The notes beneath the pieces are model-generated. The model ran no database searches, was not told where the DNA came from, and saw only the letters and a program-made list of their open reading frames with translations. Shown in pieces: positions 24,292 through 34,963 of a stretch of DNA of 64,000 bases. This DNA comes from Terana coerulea (Eukaryota; Basidiomycota; Agaricomycetes; Polyporales; Phanerochaetaceae), in assembly GCA_024811115.1 (NCBI GenBank), contig JAKOGH010000685.1, positions 124,001 to 188,000 on the forward strand, given 5' to 3'. A program made the position numbers and the translations under genes. Every line of letters begins with the position of its first letter. Within the stretch, counting starts at the first letter, position 1.

Positions 24292-26529
24292 GACCTACGC
24301 TTTTTCTGGGCTTACCTATTATTTTGAAGGATTTGCGTGAGGTACTGGCGAGTGAACGGCGTATGAAGCACAGACCAGCATGTGAGCAGACAACAAGATT
24401 GGACGAACCGACGGCAGAGGCGCCCATTAGCAGGCGTGAACCGTGCTGTTGTAGGTTATTTGGTTATTGATGCGCTGATGGTGGACGGCGGGCCAAGGCC
24501 GCCGCTTGACCTTCAACGTTTCAACGGTCAACCCCAGTGAGAAGCGACATTGCGCATATCCGTTCTCAAACGCACCTGTATGTAAACACGTTATGGAATA
24601 TGTTTCTGTCCGCTTCTACCGTATTTGGGCCTATTTGTCCGCGCGCTTAATGTTACATAATCGCGACGTCCGACACCGACGCGTCCGCTCGACGTGCGTC
24701 ACGATGCTCATGTCGACGCGACCAGCCCCATTGCGCAATGTCATGCATGCGACGCGTAGCGCGATGCGAACATTGCTCGTCCTTGTCGTGGCGAGTTGCG
24801 CATCCTGCTCTGCGCACCTCGGCGCGTGCCTGTTGCCCACGTCGTCCCGCCGATCTTACCCTCCGCCCCGCTCCCAATCTGGAACCCTCGGCAGTTTGCG
24901 CTTAGCATAAGAAGGACGAGCGTGCCCCAAGTGACAAGTCCACTTTGCTGCGCACGACCACCATCTCCACCATCCCCGCCATCCCCGCCATCCGTTCCAA
25001 TTCACCTCCCCGACCGGCCTGCCCCCTTTTATTCGACAAGCATGGACAGATGTCGCCAGGGAGCATCCTCTGCGCAAAGACTACGGGCTGAGCAGGTACC
25101 GGTAAGTGTTGACTTCTAAAAACATGAACTGTTCTGATAAGGCTGCATATATGCGTCTCAAAAATCATGCGGAGGGCTCTATACGGCACTATTACAGGCA
25201 CGTCGTTACCGATCTTCAACGTTTGCGCGCGAAAGGCGACAACAACACAGATTGAAGGGTTGCACGTATGGGCGATGTACGTAACTACAGCTATTCAAAC
25301 CTGAACTAACTTTACCATTCTATAGAGATGTGTAGCAACATTGTGCGGCCTGTACGTGGTATGATCTAGCCTTTTGCGCTCAGTAAACACAACACTAAAG
25401 CAATACACAGATCCCCGACCATCCTCGCACTGTCAGGAGTCACTCAGCTACCCCCTCATCAATCATCCTCATATGTGCAACCGGTGGCTACATCGATGCA
25501 GCTTGAGAACCGCGCTCGGAGAGTTACCCGCCACCCAAGTCCGCCTGTCTGCTCTGCAAGCACGAGCCTCGTGAGTGCTATGTATAGACCGCCTTGAGTC
25601 ATCCACCTAATATCTTTGACTTAGCAGGCCTCGCATTATTAGTTGACCACAGCATGCTGGATAGGCTGTATTACGGATTGGAACTGCTAGATACGAGTGT
25701 ATATATAGCATTTAATGAGAACATTTCCTTACATATCCTCACATACGAGAGCGGTTCTGAACGTTTCGCGACGGGCGCTATATGTGCCTATCTGTTCCTA
25801 TCCTTCCAGTTTTTCCGTTCCTGAGCGCAACTGTCCTCTTCTGTCCTCAATGACGCTGAGCGCGTTTTTAAACATCTCTCCGCATTGTCGATTCTCACTG
25901 GGCGGTCAACATCACAGTCGACACAGATACTATTACGCTTGAGTATGCTTCCTCTAGCCGCTTCAACATCGGTCATTACCGCAAGGATGCCTCGCTGGGC
26001 TCAAGCTCGGTCTTGTGGAATCGATCTGCTCAGGCGGTTGCTGGACAAGAGAGTCTCTGCTGCATTCGTAGCAGGCGAACTTTTACAGCAAATAGGCGGG
26101 AATGGCGACAAAAAGTCAACAGAGTGCGTTACCAACTTTTGAAAGCATTGATGTTGAGGCTTACATTCCGCGTTACGTACAGCTGCGAGATGTCTGAGGG
26201 CAACTGCCGAACGCCACAAAGACAATCGTCTCCCGACAAGGACGCCCCAGTGCTTCTTGACATGGCACTCCTTGGCGTAGACGACGCCCTCATCCTCGAC
26301 ATTCATGGCAATGCTTATGTGCACACCCATCGGGCGATCTCTCATTCGTTTTGCTAGATTTTCAGAAGGGAAGGAACCGCCTTGCGCAGTCTAAGGTTCA
26401 TGGCTGTACACTCCTACCAGTGTCGTTCTGATGCGCTTAACCTTGAAGCCGAACACTGCCTTGCGGGCTGTGCTCTACAACGACCTTTCTGGTACTCGGT
26501 TCCTCTGAAGTTCCCTTGACTGATGTACC
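24292..26529. other. Gene-poor stretch of 2.2 kb
   Basis: Many short frames overlap but none has a recognisable domain. It holds a dispersed motif copy (24467-24479) and a CCATCNCC-type low-complexity run near 24955-25000. A possible pair of short exons near 25020-25260 (donor GTAAGTG at 25101, acceptor TTACAG at 25197) encodes nothing I recognise. No supported gene. Confidence 0.4.
24467..24479 (+). repeat. Dispersed 13-bp motif, copy 2
   Basis: TTGATGCGCTGAT followed by GGTGGACGGCGGG. It lies 176 bp upstream of the ERCC6L2-like ATG on the other strand and about 2 kb upstream of SPRY locus 2. Confidence 0.7.
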
Positions 26530-29009
26530 ATGTCCCGTCCCGTCGTCCTTTCGCCGGCACCTCGTCCCCTTGAATACGCAAGGCGCTATCTGCAAAAGAC
26601 ACGATATGACGGTGACGCTGATAAGTTTAACCTTCCCAAGAGGTGGGAGGACCCGAAGCCGTGGTGTACGGCGCGACTTGCAAGGGATGGACTGGAAATT
26701 AACTGGGGTAAGGCTTCTATCACGGCCGCTGAGATCCTGCTTCCTCTGATAGCATTCTCCTTCGAAGTAGGGGTTGATGATCCTGCTACGCACAAACGGA
26801 GAAGATTTCAACACGGAGCATTGGGGACAACCACTATCACTCTCTGCTCTGACGACTACATTGATGAAGGTGTCAAGGCTTACTACTATGAAGTCGAGGT
26901 TACCTGCCTAGAATTTGCTGAGTGTGTCTCTCGATTTTCGGTTCTGGGCATGCTGAACTGAAGTCTCGTTTTCAGCACTGTACAAATAGGGTTCGTGAAA
27001 ATCTCATTAGGGCTGGCTTGCTGGCCTAACAACGGCGTCAAGTTTGCGAGGATATAATGATATAGATCCCGAGCTGGGCGATGATCACTTCTCAAAAGTT
27101 CACCCTACACGTCTTGCCTATGGAAGGCAGCAGGGGCATGAAGGTATGGATGTCACAAATTATACTGACTCTCGTACGTTGACGCTTACTCCATTTTTAG
27201 AAGGAGATGTCATCGGGTGCGGCATCGTCGAGACGGTTTACGGTGGTTGGGTATATTTTACACACAGTGGTATCATCGCACGCAATGAAAATATGGGCAA
27301 GTCTCTTTTGCAGGTGCGTCTTTGTTGGTCGGCATACGGAAAATTTTCTAACTCACCATAATTGCGCCACTTTGTTAGATTCACATGCTTGCCGTTATCC
27401 TGTCGTTCGCTTCTCCTGCATTCCGCCGTCGTATGCTGCTATCCATGCCAACTTCGGACAACGGCCATTTGTCTTTGACGTGGAGAACCACTGCGAAACC
27501 ACCTTCAAGCCGGACATCATCGCGGCCTCGCTTCCAGTGGAAGTGTTGTGCCTCGTCGCCTCACAGGCATTGGCCCTTCCCGCTGAAGAAGACAAAGGCC
27601 GTCAGTCACAAAAGCGCACCACTAGCCCATTTCCGAGATACTCGGCTGCACTTTCCCGCATATCGCTTGTCTGTCACAGCTGGTTTGCTCTTTGCCGGCC
27701 GCCACTTTTCGCCTGCGTGGATTTAACCCAGAAAGCCGACTTAACACAAATTACAGAATTGACTCTCGGCTCCATATCCTTACTGGGGATCTCCGTGGGT
27801 ACCTTCGTCCAGACGTTGGGGATTTCCGCAGACGCGGCCGAGAATTTCGAGATAGCCTTACTGTCCGGTCTGAGCTTTCGGCTTCCAGCACTCTCAAAGC
27901 TCACTTTGGAGAAGAAACGGTGTGATGGCAGGAGTTCCTTCAACTTTGGCGCCTTTCGTCACAAAACTCGCTATCATGAACTCCCTTCGCGCGTCATCGC
28001 CATATTGCCCTCATTATTCAAGGGCTTCAGAGCACTCAGCGCATTGGTACTGCAAAATGTTCTGTTCGCGAACCCTCAATATATTGGTCGGATACTCAGC
28101 TCCCTTGACAGTCTCGTCACACTCGAGCTGAACAACGTCGGCTGGCTGCACCATGGCCGTGTGGACCTTCTTCCGAGACGAAGGCGATGTTCGAAGCATC
28201 TCGTCACCGCTAATATATCCGGGAATGCCGCCCTCATGCAGTGCATGCCTGTTTTTCTGCCCTTGATCTTGTCATCACGAATGACCTGGAGCGAAACGGA
28301 CCTCTCATACGACACGCCTAATCCTATCCTGCTTGACGCTGACTCGTGGGTAATATCAAGAATTGCCCTGGACGTCCTTGACATACTACCCCATGGTCGC
28401 GCACTTCACACACTTTGTGAGGATAGCGATGCAACACAAGATCGCGTGCGACCCATACTCAGCAGCGTGCGGGATGGCAAAGACTGTGAGCAACCTTCTC
28501 GCTATACTCTACACGTGAAGAGCAACCGATCATCATCTTTCGAAGGGTTGCTTCACATCCAAATTATCCCCAGCTGCTTCCTAAAACTTACTCTCAAGGA
28601 ATGCGTAAGCGGCCGCTGGGATCAGCGTGGTGCAACCGTCAGTCTGCAGGACGTTTTTGTGTCCTTCCCTACGATCCTCTGCACCTCCGAGTCTATAGCC
28701 GTACCCGAAGCCCGGCTACACCTCTTCTGCCAATCCTTGGACGGCCATCTCCACATGCTGTCAAATTTCCCACATTGCGAGGGTCGTCTCCAAATTCAAG
28801 ATACGGCAGGCACGGTGGCTGAATGGTTGGAGAACCTCATACCGTGGATGGCGCCCATATATGCGCCCGTGAGGGCTGCAGAGCTCGAGAGGCAAAGGCA
28901 GGAACGGGAGACTGAGAGTCAGAAGGAAGTGAGGCTGAGATTGCACGATGCCATCATAATTCAACGCCAACGGGCGAGACCACTCAGAAGGCACTCAGTT
29001 CCCGTGTAG
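26530..29009 (+). CDS. SPRY/F-box-like protein, locus 2, the only intact member (724 residues)
   Basis: Six exons join in frame: 26530-26707, 26768-26921, micro-exon 26976-26990, 27043-27143, 27201-27296 and 27379-29009. The last intron uses a GC donor (GCAAGT at 27297). Residues about 20-190 form a SPRY domain (Y-Y-Y-E-V-E, G-D-V-I-G-C-G-I, V-Y-F-T-H-S-G-I). Near residue 235 an F-box-like motif, L-P-V-E-V-L-C-L-V-A-S-Q-A-L, is followed about 40 residues later by V-C-H-S-W-F-A-L-C-R-P-P-L-F. Irregular leucine-rich repeats fill the middle. A conserved C-terminal block with M-L-S-N-F-P-H-C-E is followed by a charged helix with E-R-Q-R-Q-E-R. SPRY domains bind protein partners and F-boxes bind Skp1, so a ubiquitin-ligase adaptor is the likely role (inference). 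Four other loci in the window are broken copies. Confidence 0.85.
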
Positions 29010-29061
29010 CCCGCAAAGCAAGTGCCATGTGCTAGTGCATTAAAATGATTCTACGGCAGGA

Positions 29062-30327
29062 TCATGATGTACCATCTTTTTGTTTTACTGCGCTTTCAAA
29101 TCCATCCGTTGGTAACTCTGATTCTAGGTCTGTATTATCAGTCCGATTTCGATCGACGTACACCTCCATTGGAAACACTGAAGAGTGTGTGCCGGCGTCT
29201 ATAGTGGTCGATACCCCGGCGCGCGCTGACTTGCGAGTCTTTGCCCATGCGAGGGAAGAGACAGGCTTCTGCGTGTAGAGTGTTTCGTCCTGAGCTTGGT
29301 GAGCAACACTGATAATGACATTCGCAAAGATTATGCCGGTGAGAGGTACGGCCTGCGTCAGCGAGCAATCAGAGATACACGACGAGTGAAAGCAGAGAAG
29401 CCAAATGGGGCACGACGACACGTACAATCTCTGACATAAACTCGAGGACTGGCGAGTCGGCCACAAGAACTATGAGGAAGGCAAAAAGGTAGGCCGCGTT
29501 GAGGATTCCACTCTGGAGTAGAACACGGAGGATTATTGTGAGCTGCGAGGACGTGTAGCCGGCCAGGGTCAAGTTCTTTACTTGATGGTGGATAGACCAT
29601 ATGCGATAGGCAAGTAGCGCTGCAAATGATGGTCGTTAGTAAATCTGAGCGCCATCACTGCGCGAAAGGACAACCTACCAGTCGCAGTTCCGTTCGACAC
29701 TAAACTCAGCGAGAAGAAGATTGTGAGCCACTTCGCCTCGGAGACTATGATTTGACCGGGAAGGTCGGTGTACCGCCACATGGCATAGTATGCCGAGCCG
29801 GTGCTGACGACTGAAAGTACGATGGGAAAGAGGACGACCCGCAGCTGCCTTCCCCACACCACCCAGCATCGATAGTTCTGCAGAAATATCCAGCGGTAAG
29901 TACATGCATTGGACTTAAACAAAGCGCCCACGTACAACAAATGAATCACCAACGAACAGGGCAGTGGCGTATATCGTACACTTGATTGTGAACAACGGCT
30001 CCTTCACGTTCTCCAGATAAATGATACGCTCGGCTCGTGTATCATGTTGGATAAACGCCATGAACACGTCCGCCGTGTCCACCGCAAAGCGAGTCGTGGC
30101 CAATATGAGCAGGATGGTCCCGGCGAAAACCATGGGCCAGCTCAGCTGCGCCTGTGGAAGGCGACGGCGCCGCAGTAAATCATGCCCGCACACGAAGAAC
30201 AGGCAGACGAAGACACCTGCTCGACGTAGTCAGCGACGCCGCACTCGTGCGAGATCTGGTGCTTACCGTACAGGGCGCCCCCAACAGCTAGGCCGGTGAG
30301 CTCAGCAGTGTCGATGAGTATATGCAT
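29062..30327 (-). CDS. Seven-helix fungal membrane protein, left copy
   Basis: Five exons mirror the copy at 55810-57076. The ATG at 30327 corresponds exactly to the start of that copy (M-H-I-L-I-D-T-A-E-L against M-P-I-L-I-D-T-A-E-L). Hydrophobic helices alternate with short loops: W-P-M-V-F-A-G-T-I-L-L-I-L-A, F-V then N-Y-R-C-W-V-V-W-G at the third exon start, V-V-L-F-P-I-V-L-S-V-V-S, W-L-T-I-F-F-S-L-S-L-V, and A-V-P-L-T-G-I-I-F-A. A soluble tail of about 80 residues follows. N-Y-R-C-W marks a large basidiomycete family of seven-helix proteins of unknown function. The reading frame is intact. Its stop codon lies only 52 bp from the stop of the convergent SPRY gene. Confidence 0.85.
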
Positions 30328-30475
30328 GATGTCGGCTTCGAAGGCCAATTGATGTGAGGACTGTCGGATTTGAAGGCTTTAAATGAGACGAGGAGCATCC
30401 GCTGTCCGTGCTCAAGCACCTAGACCTCCCGGTCTGAAAGAGAGGGGCCCGACTCTTCATGAAGGCCTGCCTACC

Positions 30476-30482
30476 TATATAA
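30476..30482 (-). promoter_or_regulatory. TATA box of the left seven-helix gene
   Basis: Minus strand reads TTATATA about 150 bp before the ATG at 30327. The right copy has only a weaker TTTATA near 55662. Confidence 0.4.
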
Positions 30483-30979
30483 GCCTTTGGCCTGCGCTTC
30501 TGCGTGATAGATGGGCCACAAAGACTGACTCCACATAGGACATGGATCACGGTATCATCGCAATGGCAAGTTTGCATCGACTTCTCCGTTGTGAAGCTAA
30601 GCCCCAGTTCTGTGACTATAGTCATGCAGTTAGGGGCTGTGATGACTGATTCTGCTGAATACTCTTACCACTATAAGGCATCACGCAACGGCCTGCTTGT
30701 CCTTAATCATAACGCTCTTATTCACATTGCTACCTTGGGGAAATGACGTTGACTCTAGCGCCACAAAGACTGTGCCACGAAGTAAATTCACCTCACAGAT
30801 CACATCAAATCAGATGGAAACGGCTCACCAAGAAAGACTCAAACGCGATAAGTCTGTATCCTCAGGAGTGCCCCAGTATATGCCATGCAAGTGAACTTTA
30901 TGCCTGCATGATCGAAACAGCTAGCCGACCACCCAACGGGGTTACAATCTCCAGTCCTTAGAACCCGGTCGATGACATT

Positions 30980-31260
30980 CACGCGTCCCATGCGAAAGAC
31001 TTGCGCAGTGTAGATTCCCAGTGCAGCCATCATATCATCGTGCATGCCCTCCTCGTTCCACATGAGTTTTTGAATTGCTACAGAAAAGTCAATCATTCAA
31101 TATGCAGTCTTGAGCAACGACGATCAGGTGGCATACTTACCACCTCATTGAACGCGCCACCAGCCAAGGATAACCGTTCGAACAGGTCACGGACAGTCCT
31201 CGGTCTGCTGGCGTTATGGAGTTTCGTCTTCACCTCAACGTTCAAGCGTGGCATGGTCGC
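30980..31260 (-). pseudogene. 3' remnant of a coiled-coil gene (copy of the gene at 53349-54978)
   Basis: The minus strand shows the last exons only: E-R-L-S-L-A-G-G-A-F-N-E, an intron, then W-N-E-E-G-M-H-D-D-M-M-A-A-L-G-I-Y-T-A-Q-V. The matching exons in the right copy read L-S-L-A-G-G-A-F-N-E-T and N-E-E-G-M-Y-N-D-M-R-A-A-L-E-I-Y. The 5' three quarters of the gene are absent, so this is a truncated passenger of the duplication. Past the point where the right copy stops, the left frame continues with R-V-L-R-T-G-D, which shows the ancestral protein had a longer C-terminus. Confidence 0.8.
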
Positions 31261-31319
31261 TGCTTGTATCGGGTCAACCTATGGGACCTCTGGCTCTCGA
31301 ATACCGGTATACATTTTCA

Positions 31320-32238
31320 CAGCACAGATAACTGGTAAGTGTCGTGGCACTCGAGATGCTGAAGGCGAGTAGATGAGATGTTTAAACGAGCTCAAAGGCT
31401 CGAGCTCTGTCCAGAGAGCCTGATGCAGCCCACGTGGCCACGGCGGCGTCGATTAGACGCCTGCTGCCCGCGTGCTTCGTATTGCAACCTTCGCCGCCCG
31501 CGTGCTTGACGTTTTCACACTGGACACCGCTCGACACACTCTCTCCGTGCACCCACCGACCGCACTCTGCTTTCGCGCACTTCGATCTGCGTCTTGTTGA
31601 TTCCGCTGGCAGCAAAGGCTCGTACACAGTATGCTGACCCACAAGTGGACGTAACGTGCGTAGCGGGCATGGTTAGCAGCGCTTTGCACGACTTTCGGTC
31701 TGATTAGCGTGGCTGATAGTCAAAGGATTGGACTGCCATCCAAACGTTGTGATCACCGTTTGATACTGCGTGCATACATTGATCACGGTACGACTTGAAC
31801 TTATAGGCATTCGCCCATTGGATATCAGTGATAGCGGGTGGCGATGATCAGCCAAACGTCTCAAACACATGCGGTCGACACCTGCATGCTCGCGTTAATC
31901 CGCTCAACCGCGTCGTGAGCTGTGCTCGGTATTTTTGCTATTGCCTTCTCATCAATTTCGGTATTTTAGAACAATGCACAACGCCTCCCGAGAGGTCTAG
32001 ACCGACTCGAAGGCGTGTTCGTGACACCGACCAGGACAACATTTCTGCGTTGTGGCATTGCGCGGAAGGGCGGGGTGGAAGGTGAGCAATAGACGGCTCG
32101 CTCATAGATTTCGCTTGCTTGCTGATCATGCCGCAGTTTCATGTGCACCGTATCCGTGATGTGCACGGGAGGATTGTCGTTCATATAGACGTCTGCCTTT
32201 GCAGTACCAGCCCCGGGCCCTGGAGCACCACTCGCACG
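31320..32238. other. Intergenic stretch upstream of the desaturase
   Basis: No gene, repeat or clear promoter element is recognised; only short unconnected frames. Confidence 0.45.
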
Positions 32239-33979
32239 ATGACACAGTCAAGCGTCACCACATACGGATACAATGTCCAGCGCGTGGACGCTGCCTGCTC
32301 AACGAAAACTCTCGATGATGGACTGGACGCAACTTTGGACAAAGAGGACTCACTACAGGAGTTCACTCCTATGAACTGGTGCGTTGAGTGCACTTTTCTT
32401 TGCTACGAAGCTGACCATTTAATCTACCGTAGGTCTTTGGCCGAGATACGCAATGTGATACCCCCGCGGCTGTTCGTTCGGAGCACCACTACGGCCATGC
32501 TCTACCTCCTTCGCGACCTCCTCCTGGCCTCTGCCTTGTTTTATTTTGCGCTATCCATCGAGGGAATGTCGGCGTCCATCGCGAGTTTGACAGGGCTTAC
32601 GTCTATCCCGGTAGCGAGTGTAGTGAAGGGAGGGCTTTGGTTAGCATAGTGAGTGCAGTTACAGTGGTACGAGCTCCACGGGACAAACTAAATCTGGTAT
32701 CTTCTTGTAGTTGGATGGTGCAGGGCTTTGTATTCACCGGAATCTGGGTCATATCGCACGAAGTATGTCAAATTTACCACCTAATCCCTTACTGAGCTCA
32801 TATGTTCTTGTCAGTGCTGTCACGGGAGCTTCTCAGAAAACAAACACGTCTGCAACGTTATAGGATTTGTACGTCTGATAACGTACACTGAAAGCTCCCG
32901 TGAATAGACTGACGTCCTTGTAGATCCTTAACTCGGGGTTTCTCATCCCTTACTACAGCTGGAAGATCTCGCACCACCATCACCACATGCATCACGCGGA
33001 CATCGACCGCGACCAGGCGTGGGTGCCGGACACCCGCAGCGACCTCAAAATCCCGCATCCGGCCACGGCCACGGTCAAGTACGAAGAATACTTCAACGAC
33101 GCCCCGCTATGCCTCTTCCTCAGGCTCGTGAACCGGCATGTCATCGGCTTCGCAGCTTATATGCGTGCGTATTTTGTCGTGCTTCCTGCTTTTGCGTGCC
33201 TGCTAATCCGTCGCATTAGTCTTCAATGCAGGCGGGCAGAAACGATATCCCGCCAGTACCAGCCATTTCAACCGTTGAGTCTTCTTCTACGCCGTCTGCT
33301 ACAACATACTCACCACAACTCGTTGTCCTCAGCCAACTCCGTCATCTTCACCCGCAGCCAACGCTTCTCCATCATCCTCTCCGACCTCGGCGTCTTCTTC
33401 GCCGCCGCACTGCTCTACCGCGCATGCCGCACGTACGGCTTCAGCACCGTCGCGGCGTACTACGGCGTCCCATGGCTTTCGGTCTGCCACTGGCTCGTGA
33501 CGATGACGTTCCTACAACACACTGACGCAAGTCTGCCGCACTACAGAAAAGGCGCGTGGACGTTCCCGCGCGGCGCCGCGGCGACGGTCGACCGCGACTT
33601 CCTGGGCTGGGTCGGCCGCGTGTTCATGCACGACATCGCGCACTTCCACGTCGTGCACCACTTCTTCCCCAAGATGCCCTTCTGTACGTCCCCTTTCTGT
33701 TTTTGTTGTTGTTGTGGCGGCGTGGAGCTGAGAGGCAGTGTTGTAGACCATTGGGAGGAAGCGACGCGGCACTTGAAGCCGTTCATTGGCGAGCATTACC
33801 ACTACTCGAACAAGCCCCTGTTCAAAGCGCTTTGGGACGCATACAATGACTGCCAATTCGTGGAGGACACAGGTATGAGATTGTTTATTTGTTCCGCGGG
33901 ATGTGTGTTGACGGTAAAATCAGGGGATATCGTGTTCTTCCGCGACAGGAAAGGCAAGTCTCTCCTCAGAGACCACTAG
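32239..33979 (+). CDS. Delta-12-type fatty acid desaturase (429 residues) with unusual histidine boxes
   Basis: Nine exons (32239-32378, 32433-32648, 32711-32762, 32815-32868, 32924-33164, 33220-33273, 33333-33683, 33747-33872, 33924-33979) join to 1290 nt. The order matches FAD2-type membrane desaturases: an I-R-N-V-I-P-P-R-L-F segment, hydrophobic helices, histidine box 1 H-E-C-C-H-G (usual H-E-C-G-H), box 2 in S-H-H-H-H-H-M-H-H before R-D-Q-A-W-V-P (usual H-S-K-H-H), G-Q-K-R-Y-P and S-H-F-N-P, box 3 H-V-V-H-H, and the C-terminal F-V-E-D-T-G-D-I-V-F. All histidines that bind the two irons are present. The enzyme should put a double bond at position 12 of oleoyl chains in the endoplasmic reticulum. 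The intron inside box 1 and the poly-histidine box 2 are notable. No frame break was seen. Confidence 0.92.
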
Positions 33980-34189
33980 CTATAAGTGCTCAGTCTTGAT
34001 GCCTGACGAGCGGCTCGGCTTTCTGAATAGATTATAGTTTGAATCTGCTGTTGTACATATAACCGTTACTACCTGTAAGTATTGCTGGGGCGTGTGTTGT
34101 TACTCTCCGTCCATCTGGGCCCCGGCATATCCATACCTGCGAAAACCGTATGCATGCAAGGAAACAGGATGGATCCTTGACTGGACGTG

Positions 34190-34520
34190 CTCGTGCGTGC
34201 ATCCCCGACGCTATAGCGGGCACAACGGTAGCAGAAAAACTGAATGGGGCGCTGTATTGTGATATGTTTGGCGTTTGATGCGCTGATTGGTGAGCGGGAG
34301 GCGGGGTCGGCGGGGTACCGCTGGTTGCACATGAACACATCCCAGCTCGCTACTCGCTCTCTCTCTCCAGACACATGAGTTCTACACGGCCACACTCCAG
34401 TTAGACCTTGTGAAGATATTGTGTAGGATATGGCAGACATAATGGCTTCCCAAGTACTTCTGGAGACATTGACAACGCTCGGCGGTGAAAATGCCTGGGT
34501 TGACTCGAGCAATTGGGAGG
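34190..34520 (-). repeat. Dispersed repeat of about 330 bp, left copy
   Basis: The minus strand here matches 57380-57680 on the plus strand at roughly 75-80 % by eye: shared blocks include CAATTGCTCGAGTCAAC against TAATTGCTCGAGTCAAC, CCAGAAGTACTTG, and the 13-bp motif region with ACACATCCCAGCTCG. No coding meaning is evident. The ends are not defined, so the type is unknown. Confidence 0.65.
34275..34287 (+). repeat. Dispersed 13-bp motif, copy 3
   Basis: TTGATGCGCTGAT inside the longer dispersed repeat; about 0.7 kb upstream of SPRY locus 3. Confidence 0.7.
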
Positions 34521-34963
34521 TGTAAAGAATGGCGGCTGTGTGCGACGTACACGATCACAGTTGAATGTTCGTGGGTCAGTCTGGTTGTTCTGCTCTGGTC
34601 CAGCTGATGTGTACTTGTGAACAGCCCTGCACAGTACCGCATCGCCCCCGGCGTTCAGGAAGTTGACTTCAATAACCAGTAACGGCGCTCAAGTATCTGG
34701 GTATGTACTCTTGCTGAGTGCTCCTCATACAACGCTGAATAGAACCCATAGATATCTGATGTTCGCCATATCCATTTGTGAAAGTGACCCTGCGTCTGTA
34801 CTGCAGCCTACGGCGAAGATCAACTTGAATGCAGATGCGGGGCGTGAAATTAGGGCCATGCTAGCCGCGAAGAATGCGACAGCACGGGTTTTCTGAATCT
34901 CTTTGGTACCTATAATATCTATAATAAGGTGCCATCGCCCTGGCCGGTAGCTCTCACTGCGCC

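Larger units (their letters stand above)
29062..31260 (-). repeat. Left arm of an inverted segmental duplication
   Basis: This arm, read on the minus strand, matches about 54750-57076 on the plus strand: the last exons of a coiled-coil gene, the spacer (containing the shared frame T-E-L-G-L-S-F-T-T-E-K against T-E-L-R-I-S-F-T-T-E-K) and the complete seven-helix gene. Confidence 0.8.

Noticed and set aside
24955..25010. Proline-rich coding exon from CCACCATCC-type repeats.
   Set aside because: Low-complexity DNA without neighbouring exons or conserved frame.
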